DNA from: a virus
Length of the DNA: 26,971 nt
Direction: 5' to 3' (one strand)
IMG/VR virus record: IMGVR_UViG_3300046522_000240
Span: 1-26,971 of that record
In this document: positions 13,601 to 20,751 of the stretch, in pieces
Layout: every line of letters begins with the position of its first letter
Position numbering within the stretch: the stretch's first letter is position 1
The notes under the pieces: model-generated
Databases searched by the model: none
Seen by the model: the letters and a program-made list of their open reading frames with translations, nothing else
What the model was told of the DNA's origin: nothing
Program-made: the position numbers and the translations under genes

Positions 13601-14419
13601 GCGCTTGTTCCGGTCGGCGATCTGGGAGGCGATCCAATCGGCGTTGTTCGCGGACACGGCATCCGAGAGATCGCCCCACTGGTCCGGCGGAAGGGCGTAC
13701 TTCTCGGCTAGGGCCTTCACGTCCTCCTTGGTCTGCATGTAGGAGGGGTCGGGTTGCAGCTCCGGGCGGTCCTTCAGGAAGTAGTCGAGGACGTGGAAGA
13801 CCGTGCTGTTGTTGTCGAGGGCGGCCCTGAAGGTCTCGCTTACGGTCGGTTCGGGGGCCTCTTCGGGATTGTCCTGAGGAGCCGCGGGAAACGCGCTGGC
13901 GGGGATTGCATCCACCGCCCCTCCCGTGTCAGGGGCCGAGGTGTCAATCGGGACGGCGGCGCCCCCCAGGATCTGCTGGGCGTAGTTGCGCCCGTCCGCC
14001 CAGCCCATGCCGCCCCTAGGGTTGCCCCTAGACCAGCCGGCGGGGCGCTCGAAGTCGATCATGGCGTCCGTCGCTTCGTCCACGTTGGTGGCCGTGCGGA
14101 GCCTGTCACCGACAGCCTTCTCGGTGGTGTTCAGCTCGTGGTCGAGGAAGTCGAACTGGGCGAACAGGTCGGTGGAGGAGCGGCCCGCCGCGGCGGTGAA
14201 CTCCTTCATCTTGGTCATGCGACCCCCGGTGGTCCCCGGAGGGTCGCGCCAGCCAAAGGCGCCGAGGCCGGTGTACTTCCCGGTGGCCTTGTCCTTGTCG
14301 TGCTCCTTGGTCGGGTTAAGGCCACTCTCGACCAAGCCCCTGCCGACGATGGCCGCAGCTCCGGCGTCTGAGTAGCCCTTGCTCTTGAAGTAGGCAAAGG
14401 CGGCGGTGGTGTCGGCCAT
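10673..14419 (-). CDS. Internal virion protein D (T7 gp16-like) with N-terminal lysozyme-type domain
   Basis: A 1248-aa ejection protein, similar in size to T7 gp16 (1318 aa), which leaves the capsid during infection and helps open a channel through the cell envelope. The N-terminal ~150 residues look like a phage tail lysozyme domain: FKSKGYSDAGAAAIVGRGLV, then ESGLNP with a likely catalytic Glu31, then a GLGAFGW motif; this resembles Phage_lysozyme2 rather than the lytic transglycosylase domain of T7 gp16. Residues about 280-400 include Gly/Ala-rich hydrophobic stretches that could insert in membrane. The rest is long, largely helical and without motifs. ATG 14419 follows AAGGAGG. It lies directly after the gp15-like gene in the T7 order. 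Confidence 0.92.
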   Translation of the reverse strand: MADTTAAFAYFKSKGYSDAGAAAIVGRGLVESGLNPTKEHDKDKATGKYTGLGAFGWRDPPGTTGGRMTKMKEFTAAAGRSSTDLFAQFDFLDHELNTTEKAVGDRLRTATNVDEATDAMIDFERPAGWSRGNPRGGMGWADGRNYAQQILGGAAVPIDTSAPDTGGAVDAIPASAFPAAPQDNPEEAPEPTVSETFRAALDNNSTVFHVLDYFLKDRPELQPDPSYMQTKEDVKALAEKYALPPDQWGDLSDAVSANNADWIASQIADRNKRNELLGRAGWTGTAADIISTLTDPPALAAGLASGGLSEGAALALQLSRAGRIGLTAGVEAAVGGGSQALSNVGQYGTDPNSVLYGAALGGIFGAGFGAWATRSAASLRASDHLVKVGQDMRKDALNGTALVAPGSAGAASAGRMALRDDVALWTNLPESVAPRAAFAGKLRQDTVGRLKSMDDEAARAIGNAIGQDSVGNADKGLTTIFGASEEALILRDQAIGRAAPGFRDAYDGWLKAKGISRFMRWRHADEFNDSVTRYITDSNPLTVHDPNVAKAGDILRDNLGRWQELKANPGLIDGTTRRAVSGAENVEKNKFYFPRLWDFAKLNEWTDKIGEAGVIGVIRTSLKDAQSLLDHEIAHRVASGMYKKLMERDAGLTSRLEHALSGDDADTLTDVLKSLGISEGDAEAVAKSFKPETDAGNMSRNKFRARLSENVPVDVFDQAGAKHSLTIRDFTDNNAWHVFEHYSHEAAGQVSLARMRITNPETGEHLLDGVTKRSEFEALQTVVRAQGANNGTARATSAASIEHMEHMYRGILGLPHSSDQGNLAAFARLLQNFNFLRLMNNMGFAQAAETYNTVAHLGVVASIQGVPSLKSVVRSAPKGIAKGDKLGREIMEAFGDDDLRYAMPTTWDETDSLTSSVAPWLRNTDQVLRKGAAAVATVSLLRPVNRMLKQTAYRGIMYRFARAAQVGATPQNMARMRANGWSDEMLPRILEQFKTHTGGTRGLNTRGLNLNAWTDLEARSHFELGVNRWARKIIQENDLGAMPTWLQHRGIKVALQFRTFMVGSYFKQTLHNIHMRDPTSYAIFMCTAFSAAAAFTGRTYIASFGYAEGKERDQFWKDKVSGNGYANLGLNTFQNMGVSSVIPMMLDAGAFYGSGGKAHIFNGRSTGLQSDPLFGNPTADLAVTAAKAIGGIMSPLLHGRAPSQPEANAVLHTLPYSNSVLFSGALSWLTSGLPKKTPQGEWHPMRDD

Positions 14420-14428
14420 GTGGCCTCC

Positions 14429-16723
14429 TTATTCAGTGGTAGGGTGCGGCCGAGCGCGGCGCACGGTCTGGGGCAGAGCCAGGAACTCCTGGTTGGCTCG
14501 CTGCTGGGCCGCGATCTTGTCGGCCTGCTCGGTCATCTGCCTGTCGTGGGCGTCCCGCGAGGCTTGATCGGCGGCGGCGATGTCATCCATCGAGACGTAG
14601 TTGCGCCCGATGGGGTTGCCGAATTTGTCAACCAACCGCCACCGGCCCGCGGCGTTGCCGTCCTGGGTTAGGGTCAGATCCTCAGGGGAGTAGTCGCCCT
14701 TCTCGTCATCGGAGAGGGTGCCGTAGATCCGCTGGACCTGGGCGGTGAGCTGCTCGCCGATGTTCGCCTTGTAGTCCCTGGAGTTGTTCGGGATCGCGTA
14801 GCCGTTCACCAGGATGTGGCCGGCGGCGAAGGTCTTGGCGGCCTGGGCGGCTGCCTCAGGTGGAGACAGCCCGAGGTCCATCAGGCGCTTGGCCTGGTCC
14901 CGCACGCGCGGGCCGACCGTGCCGATGTTGTCCGCGTAGTTGCCGCTGAACCAACCCTGGGCGCCAATCTTGGTGGCGTCCTTAACGGCCTCGTCAAGGG
15001 TGGCCTGGTCACCTGCGGACATCTGGCCCCGCCCCCGTTGGTCCGCCGGGATTGCCGAGAGCTGAAGGGAGGAGTTGGCTGCCTGATCAAAGCTGTAGCC
15101 GTTGGAGATCAGGGCATCCATATCCTGGTAGAACTGCTTCGTCTGGGCGTCCTTGGTGAGGGTCTGGGCATACGTCGGATTGAACTCGTTGGTGGCCCGG
15201 TAGGTCTCGTAGGCGTCAGCCAGCCTGAGGTACTGCTCGGTGCCCTTCTGGAAGTCAACCGAGCGGGCACCCACGAAGGATGTCTGGAGGATGCCCTGGG
15301 TGCGCGTGTCATCGATCCCGTTGCCGGCGAACTTGTTGGCGAGGAGCTTGGCCTTGGCTGCGGTCGGCAGGTTCCCCTGGACCGCGGCCCGGTCAATCTC
15401 GGTGTAGTATGCCTGCCGGATCTCCTTCGCCTGATCGACAACGGTGATGGTTGTGGTTCCCGTGCCCGTGGCGTTCGGAACCTCTCGGTCCTTGGCCAGC
15501 ACGAAGTTGCCCTCCTCGGCGAGCCTCAGGGCGTCGTTATGCACAGCCTGGGTGGCCGCCGCGGACGCCTGCTGGGCCTCCAGCTTCGCCTGGGCCTTGG
15601 CGGCCTTATCGCGCTCCTGCTGGAGGTTCACGTTGGACTGGGCCACCAGCTTGTAGGCGGCCTGGGGCTCCATCCGCTTGTTCTTGATCTCGATCTCGGC
15701 CTTGGTCAGGTCGAAGGTGCCTGCCTGAACCTGGGCCGCGATGTCGATCACCGCCGGCCCTGCGGCCTTCTGGTTGTTCTCTACCTGCTTGGCCGCGGCC
15801 TGCTCCACCCAGGCGTTGTAGCGCCCAGCATACTTGGCCGTCTGGGACAGCGGCCCAACGCCCCCTCGGTCGTCCGACATGATGGCGACGAGGGTATCCG
15901 GGTCGCCCTGATCGACCAGCGCCTGGAGCGCCGGGGCCAGCCCGTCATCGAACTCGGCAGGCGTCTGGGCGCCGGTATGGACGTTGCCGTCCTTGATGCG
16001 CTTGATGCCCGCAAGCATGCCCGCGGTGCCGCTGCCGTTGGCTTTCGCCTCGGCGATCACCTTGAGCACCTGAGGGGTGGTGTTGTCCACCACGCCCTGC
16101 TTGAAGTCCTGGGTGCGATCCGAGCGCTGCTGGAGGCGAAGCTTATCGGTGAGCTGGGCGAAGCTCCGGGCGGCCTGCTGTTGCGCGTGGGGGTCGCCGG
16201 GGAGCGCCTGCATCATGGCCTGCTGGCCCTGGGCGATGAGTGCTCCAACGTCACCCTTGATCTTGTCGAAGCCTGGACTGTCGTACTGCTGGAGCACGGC
16301 ACCGGCCGCGTCCATGCCGGCGTTCGCTCCGTAGAGGTTCATGTAGCGGGCTCGCGCCCAGCCACCCTCCCACTGGTCGATCTGGCCAGACTTAACGAAC
16401 TCGCGTTGCTGGTCGAGGGTCATGCCCCCAATCTTTGCATCGGCGCTGGCCTCCTGCCTGGTCTTCTCCTTGTCCGCCCTGTCCGCCACGAAGCGGTCGA
16501 GGGCAGGGGCCAGGCCCTGGAGACCCTGGGCGAGCGCCAGGAAGCCGTCGCCGGCACCCTGGGGCGCCCTCACTGGAACATAGGTGTCCACCGAGCGGGC
16601 CTGGGGGCCGGCTGAGGGAAGCGGCTGTAGCTCGGGGAGGCGCTGGGGGCGGCGGGTGGTTTGGCTTCCACCATCAATCTTGGTTTCGGTCACGGGCGCC
16701 ATGCCCGAGATCAGCTTGGCCAT
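14429..16723 (-). CDS. Internal virion protein C (T7 gp15-like)
   Basis: A 764-aa protein, close to T7 gp15 (747 aa), expected in the internal core stacked on the portal and ejected into the host periplasm. The N-terminus is proline-rich and disordered (about 1-50), followed by a pattern common to this family: GDGFLALAQGLQGLAPALDR, then a charged helix and MTLDQQREFVKSGQI, then RARYMNLYGANAG. The remainder is mainly helical, with an Ala/Gln-rich coiled-coil stretch (about 370-410). ATG 16723 follows GGGGAG and the upstream stop by three bases. Identification rests on size, composition and its place between the gp14-like and gp16-like genes. Confidence 0.9.
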   Translation of the reverse strand: MAKLISGMAPVTETKIDGGSQTTRRPQRLPELQPLPSAGPQARSVDTYVPVRAPQGAGDGFLALAQGLQGLAPALDRFVADRADKEKTRQEASADAKIGGMTLDQQREFVKSGQIDQWEGGWARARYMNLYGANAGMDAAGAVLQQYDSPGFDKIKGDVGALIAQGQQAMMQALPGDPHAQQQAARSFAQLTDKLRLQQRSDRTQDFKQGVVDNTTPQVLKVIAEAKANGSGTAGMLAGIKRIKDGNVHTGAQTPAEFDDGLAPALQALVDQGDPDTLVAIMSDDRGGVGPLSQTAKYAGRYNAWVEQAAAKQVENNQKAAGPAVIDIAAQVQAGTFDLTKAEIEIKNKRMEPQAAYKLVAQSNVNLQQERDKAAKAQAKLEAQQASAAATQAVHNDALRLAEEGNFVLAKDREVPNATGTGTTTITVVDQAKEIRQAYYTEIDRAAVQGNLPTAAKAKLLANKFAGNGIDDTRTQGILQTSFVGARSVDFQKGTEQYLRLADAYETYRATNEFNPTYAQTLTKDAQTKQFYQDMDALISNGYSFDQAANSSLQLSAIPADQRGRGQMSAGDQATLDEAVKDATKIGAQGWFSGNYADNIGTVGPRVRDQAKRLMDLGLSPPEAAAQAAKTFAAGHILVNGYAIPNNSRDYKANIGEQLTAQVQRIYGTLSDDEKGDYSPEDLTLTQDGNAAGRWRLVDKFGNPIGRNYVSMDDIAAADQASRDAHDRQMTEQADKIAAQQRANQEFLALPQTVRRARPHPTTE

Positions 16724-16726
16724 CGG

Positions 16727-17251
16727 TTACTCCCCTGGTGGCTGGTATTTGAGGTAGCTTTCAGCGCCCTGCGCGCCGACCTTCAGCAGCGCCATGCCGG
16801 CGTCCAGGAAGGACGGGCCGGGGGTCTTCTGGTAGGTGCCGCGGGCGGTGATCTGGGCGTTGATGCCCTTCTTCTGCTCGTCAAACTGCTGGCTGCGGTT
16901 GGAGGCGGAGCGGTCGATGGAGCCGATGTTCTGGCCATACTGACGCTCGATGTCCCCCAGGAGGAGATCCACGGTGTTGCCTGAGGCGCCGTCTAGCTGG
17001 GCTATGGTGGTCGCCTGGGCGGACTTGTAGGCGAGGCGCTCTTGGATGCGCTTCTCGGTGTCGTCCTGGGCAGCCTGGAGCTGCTCTCGGTTCTGTTGGG
17101 CCTGCTGCCCCCCGCCCGCGTCTACCGCGGCACGGAGGTTGGCCCGTCCGGCAGCGTTGGCGGCGTCCGCGGCCTGGGCCTGGCCGAACATCTGGAAGCC
17201 CGACTGGAGGCCCCCCAGGCCCGCCGAGGCGAACATCAGGGGATCGCACAT
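16727..17251 (-). CDS. Internal virion protein B (T7 gp14-like)
   Basis: A 174-aa protein (T7 gp14 is 196 aa) that would be part of the internal core and, after ejection, of the outer-membrane pore. The start is set at ATG 17251 (MCDPLMFASAGLGGLQSGFQ), since it shares a base with the preceding stop (TGATG) and has GGGAGG seven bases upstream; the longer frame to 17407 lies inside the previous gene. MCDP at the N-terminus, a Gly/Ala-rich hydrophobic start and a long Gln/Ala-rich coiled coil (AQAADAANAAGRANLRAAVD, then QQAQQNREQLQAAQDDTEKR) are typical of this family. Confidence 0.88.
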   Translation of the reverse strand: MCDPLMFASAGLGGLQSGFQMFGQAQAADAANAAGRANLRAAVDAGGGQQAQQNREQLQAAQDDTEKRIQERLAYKSAQATTIAQLDGASGNTVDLLLGDIERQYGQNIGSIDRSASNRSQQFDEQKKGINAQITARGTYQKTPGPSFLDAGMALLKVGAQGAESYLKYQPPGE

Positions 17252-17712
17252 CAGCATGCCTCCCGCTGGTAGTGGTTCATGGGGAAGCCGTCGTCGGTGG
17301 TGTGCATCAGGGGCTCGAAGCCCAGCCACTCCATCCAGAAGACCAGCTCGGGAATGTCGCTGCGGCTGGTGTTGATCAGCCGGTCGTAGTCGAGGAGCTT
17401 GATCCACGCCGAGGAGCGCCTAAGGATGGCTACGGAGTGCTTCTCGAAGGCGTCGTCGGTGGCCATGAACCAGACCCCGGCGATGCTCTCGGTGACCGGG
17501 CTGTCGATGGGGACGGCCCCGAAGATGCAGATAGGCACGCCATCAGCCAGGCCAACGTGGCACGGGCGGGAGCAGTCCATGCCAGTCTGCATGGCCCGGA
17601 AGGGGGAGATGTTCTTGGCGGCCAGTACCTCCCGGTCTGCCCTGTGGAGGTGCCTAGCGATGTACTGAAGGTCGGCCCAGGTGGCCTCCCGGATGGTGTA
17701 GGTGGTGGCGAT
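17251..17712 (-). CDS. gp13-like GNAT-fold protein (internal virion protein A / DUF2833 type), apparent ATC start
   Basis: Coding signal extends 40 codons upstream of the first ATG (17592), with no stop and no in-frame ATG, GTG or TTG before it. The added residues (TIREATWADLQYIARHLHRA, then DREVLAAKNISPFRA) complete a GNAT-like N-terminus, and an AAGGGAGG site lies five bases before an ATC at 17712-17710. The whole 153-aa product reads like the acetyltransferase-fold phage family found at the T7 gene 13 position: substrate-side helices, IFGAVPI strand, VWFMATDD strand, HSVAILRRSSAWI helix and EWLGFEP near the end. T7 gp13 is 138 aa. Either AUC is the start or translation begins at 17592 with a truncated domain. 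It ends in a TGATG overlap. Confidence 0.82.
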   Translation of the reverse strand: MATTYTIREATWADLQYIARHLHRADREVLAAKNISPFRAMQTGMDCSRPCHVGLADGVPICIFGAVPIDSPVTESIAGVWFMATDDAFEKHSVAILRRSSAWIKLLDYDRLINTSRSDIPELVFWMEWLGFEPLMHTTDDGFPMNHYQREAC

Positions 17713-17713
17713 G

Positions 17714-20041
17714 CTAGCCTCCCTTGTTGTGCGCGTAGCCGGTGAACCGGGCGTTGAGGAAGTACGCGCTGAATGGACTGTCGTTCACGATGCGGATGCG
17801 GACTTCGTCGTTCTTGCCCTTGACAGGCACCGACAGCTCCCCGTCCTCGAGTGGCATCTGGCCCAGCTCGTAGGTGGAGCCAGCCAGGCGGCGATTGGTG
17901 AAGATGGTCTTCTCGACGCTTCCGTTCGGGCGGATCACCTCAACCCGGCAGTAGCCCGTCTTCTGCACCTTGAGGAACAGCCGGGATATCTGCGTGCGGT
18001 CTGGGGAGATGGCATCGCCGTTCCGGTCCCGGAAGAAGAGCTGCGACAGCTCGACCACCTGGGGGACCACGATGCCCGCCTGGAGGGTCAACCCAGAGAG
18101 GTCACCTGAGGCGTAGAAGTGGGTGGCGTCATAGGTCAGCGGAACCACCACACCCGGCCTGAAGCGGCCCCCGATGCCGGCGGTGACCACGGCCTTGAAG
18201 ATGCGGCTGTCACTGAACGGGATGGGCCAGGTGGTGAGGTTCGGGCCAGCGTTGTAGACGCCACCCGAGAGGGTCACCCGGCGGTCCAGGTAGAGCCCGA
18301 CCTGGTCCTGGAATGCGGAGGGCTGTAGAGCCAAGCGCTCGAAGCTGACTCCGTCCGTGGGGTGGGCCACGACAAGGTAGAGGACGCCGTCGAGCCACTG
18401 GGCGGCCCGAATGATGGTCCCCTCGGCGAACACCCAGCGGTTCCACGCCGCCTGGACCTTCTCCTGACCACGCCAGTAATAGGTGTATGTGAAGAGGATG
18501 TTCGGAGCATCCGTGGTCAGGACCACCAGCATGTTGTTAGGCTCGCTGGCCACCAGGGACCGGATGTTCTTGGGCACCAGGGCCTGGACACTGTCGGACG
18601 CCTCGGTGGCATCATTGGACAGCGTGTCGCCCTCTCGGAAATACTCATTGATCGCCGAGAAGGAGCCCTTGGAGTTGGCAAAGAAGATGCTGTTTCCGGA
18701 CGCCACGGGGAGCCCTGAGGGGTTCATCGCGAAGTTCGTGGAGAGGTTCGCCGCGAAGGTCTTGGGCGACAGGAGGTCGCTTCCCTTCACCGCGTACTGG
18801 GCCACGCTGTTGAAGAGGATGAGATCCTCGTTCTGCTCCAGCGCGTAGAAGAGGGGGCTCACCTTGCCCTTGCCCACGGCGTAGTCGATGGGGTCGGTGT
18901 CGAGGAGCTGCATCGCGCTGTCCCGGAAGAAGTCGAAGAATGACCCCGCCTTGGACATGACGATGTTCTCACTCGACAGGATCACCATGCGGTTCCGGTA
19001 GAAGGTCAGGTAGGAGACGAAGTGGCCCACGAAGGATGGCCAGGGCGAGATGGTCTCGTCCCCGCACTCGCGCTGGTCCCAGGCCACCTCCTCGAAGGTG
19101 AAGGTGCCATCGGCCTGGCGGATCAGGGCGTGGGGCATGGAGGCCGGGTCGAGGCCCAGCCCAGTGTCCGGCGCCACGGTCTCCCGCCAGACACCTGAGG
19201 CGCCGCCTGAGGCGTCGAACTTGACCCAGTACTTCTCGAACTTCAGGTCATCGTTTGCCGCCACCTCCACCACCATGCCATCACGGCCCTTGGCGGGGAG
19301 GTCTGAGAAGTTCTGAACCCGACCCTTGATGAGGACCATGTCCTTGTCACCACCACCGTCCGAGCTGTCCATCGTGATGACGACTTCAGCGGGGGCCGTG
19401 AAGCGGATGGTGGAGCCCATAACCTCTACGGTCCAACCTGGGAGGTCAACCGAGGTGAACTCGTTGGCGAGGTTCTCGGCGATCCATGCAGTGGTCACCG
19501 TCTCGGCGCTCTCTCCGTCCAGGTTGTCGGTGGTGACGTTGTGCTCAACCCCGTTCAGCGTGAGGCTGTACTTGGTCGTCGGCGCGGCGTTGCGCACCCA
19601 GACCCACAGCTCATTGGGCTCCACGGGGGACCGTGAGGCGCTCTGGAGGACCGGCTTGCCGCGGTTGCTGATGAAGGTATAGTCGGCGTTGGTGAAGGCC
19701 GTGAACTGCCGCAGCTCGGTGCCGAACAGGTAGGCGGTTCCGTTGGGGAAGGTGACCGCCTTCTCGACGCCGTTCAGATCCCAAACCTTGACATTGCCCG
19801 CCCAGATGGCGACCCAGTAGCGCTCCGCATCATCCCGGTCGATCAGGTGCCAATGAGCGTAGAAGGGGACATCCCATCCGGTGTTGGCGATGAATTCCGT
19901 GGGGGGCCTACGGCCGCCTCCGTCAAGTGGACTTGACAGGAGATTGTCGCCCACCTCCAGAGAGGTAGCGGAGCGGAGCACTGCCGGCTGCTGGGAGATG
20001 CCCGAGATGAAGTTGGCGATGGCCTGCTGTCGGAGCTGCAT
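17714..20041 (-). CDS. Tail tubular protein B (T7 gp12-like nozzle)
   Basis: A 775-aa protein, close to T7 gp12 (794 aa), forming the tail nozzle below the gp11-type adaptor. The start is placed at ATG 20041 (MQLRQQAIANFISGISQQPA), because it shares a base with the stop of the gp11-like gene (TGATG) and because N-termini of this family contain the NFISGISQQP-type motif; the 17 extra residues upstream lie inside that gene. The body is beta-rich, with segments such as EGDTLSNDATEAS, NNMLVVLTTDAPNILFTYTY and WRGQEKVQAAWNRWVF, the last typical of nozzle proteins. A perfect dyad (19922-19937) lies within the 5' coding part. Confidence 0.95.
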   Translation of the reverse strand: MQLRQQAIANFISGISQQPAVLRSATSLEVGDNLLSSPLDGGGRRPPTEFIANTGWDVPFYAHWHLIDRDDAERYWVAIWAGNVKVWDLNGVEKAVTFPNGTAYLFGTELRQFTAFTNADYTFISNRGKPVLQSASRSPVEPNELWVWVRNAAPTTKYSLTLNGVEHNVTTDNLDGESAETVTTAWIAENLANEFTSVDLPGWTVEVMGSTIRFTAPAEVVITMDSSDGGGDKDMVLIKGRVQNFSDLPAKGRDGMVVEVAANDDLKFEKYWVKFDASGGASGVWRETVAPDTGLGLDPASMPHALIRQADGTFTFEEVAWDQRECGDETISPWPSFVGHFVSYLTFYRNRMVILSSENIVMSKAGSFFDFFRDSAMQLLDTDPIDYAVGKGKVSPLFYALEQNEDLILFNSVAQYAVKGSDLLSPKTFAANLSTNFAMNPSGLPVASGNSIFFANSKGSFSAINEYFREGDTLSNDATEASDSVQALVPKNIRSLVASEPNNMLVVLTTDAPNILFTYTYYWRGQEKVQAAWNRWVFAEGTIIRAAQWLDGVLYLVVAHPTDGVSFERLALQPSAFQDQVGLYLDRRVTLSGGVYNAGPNLTTWPIPFSDSRIFKAVVTAGIGGRFRPGVVVPLTYDATHFYASGDLSGLTLQAGIVVPQVVELSQLFFRDRNGDAISPDRTQISRLFLKVQKTGYCRVEVIRPNGSVEKTIFTNRRLAGSTYELGQMPLEDGELSVPVKGKNDEVRIRIVNDSPFSAYFLNARFTGYAHNKGG
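19922..19937. repeat. Dyad GTCAAGT-GG-ACTTGAC inside the nozzle gene
   Basis: Perfect seven-base arms separated by GG, near the 5' end of the tail tubular B gene. It belongs to the GTCAAG-N4-CTTGAC set. It encodes LSSPLD, so coding need could partly explain it. Confidence 0.5.
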
Positions 20042-20637
20042 CAGCGGGCTCCCAGGTCGCCGTAGCCGTATCCGTAGCGGACACTGCGCCACCCGGTGGT
20101 GACGTTGGCCTGGAGCGCCTCGGCGTTGTCGTTCAGCACCGCCGCGTAGGCCATCAGCTCGTCCCGGTCGGGCTGCCGGATGGTCGCCGCGTCGCCCTGC
20201 TCATCCCCCTGGAACAGCCGCTTGGCCTTCCTGGCGACATACTCACGGGCCGCATTGGGCATCTGATCGAACGGCAGCAGCAGGCGCAGCGTCACCTTGG
20301 CCGTGGCGCCGATGACGAAGGTGTGATCAACGGTGTCGTACAGGCGCGTGCCCCGGAGGACGTAGCGGTTGTCCCAAGGGAACGCCTTGAGGGTGTTCAG
20401 GGGCAGGTTGATGAAACCCGTGGGGACATCCGGGGGGAGATCGAAGGTCTCGGTGTTCCAGATCCAATCCTCGGCGCTGTCCTGGAAGGCCCGCATGGTG
20501 TCGAGCAGCAGGGTGTGGGCGGAGGCGGCATCAATGGGAACGTCGTCGCCTTCCAGGCGGTCCACCGCGGAGGAGCTGATGCTGGCGAGCATGGAGTTGA
20601 CCGCGCCCAGCTCGGTCTGAAGGGAGTACAGGGCCAT
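20041..20637 (-). CDS. Tail tubular protein A (T7 gp11-like adaptor)
   Basis: A 198-aa protein (T7 gp11 is 196 aa) that forms the dodecameric ring joining portal and nozzle. Family-like features include the N-terminal LGAVNSMLASIS segment, an aspartate-rich DAASAHTLLLDTMRAFQDSA region, WNTETFDLPPD, and the C-terminal DRDELMAYAAVLNDNAEA helix with a Tyr/Gly-rich end (YGYGYGDLG). ATG 20637 follows GAGGAGG. It is the first gene after the capsid terminator and is coupled to the nozzle gene by a TGATG overlap. Confidence 0.95.
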   Translation of the reverse strand: MALYSLQTELGAVNSMLASISSSAVDRLEGDDVPIDAASAHTLLLDTMRAFQDSAEDWIWNTETFDLPPDVPTGFINLPLNTLKAFPWDNRYVLRGTRLYDTVDHTFVIGATAKVTLRLLLPFDQMPNAAREYVARKAKRLFQGDEQGDAATIRQPDRDELMAYAAVLNDNAEALQANVTTGWRSVRYGYGYGDLGAR

Positions 20638-20658
20638 TCGGCCTCCTCGGTTGGGGGA

Positions 20659-20704
20659 AGAAAAAAAGCCCCCCTAGGTGCCCGGTGAGGGGAACCCAGG
20701 GGGG
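20659..20704 (-). terminator. Strong terminator after the capsid gene (T-phi analogue)
   Basis: On the minus strand a stem of CCCCCCTGGGT against ACCTAGGGGGG (one G-T pair region), a 14-base loop, then C and seven U residues. T7 has its late terminator at the same place, after gene 10, to favour capsid expression. The stem and loop are related to the early hairpin repeats at 3215 and 2245. Confidence 0.88.
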
Positions 20705-20751
20705 CGGGTAGGTGGTAGGCGCCGGACTATCTGCGGCCCGGCCTGTTGGTA

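Noticed and set aside
14816-16615. 599-aa plus-strand ORF opposite the gp15-like gene
   Set aside because: Leu/Gly/Val-rich antisense frame without motifs; same explanation. Equivalent antisense frames lie opposite capsid (20746-21807), gp16-like (10913-11914) and terminase (5251-5964) genes.
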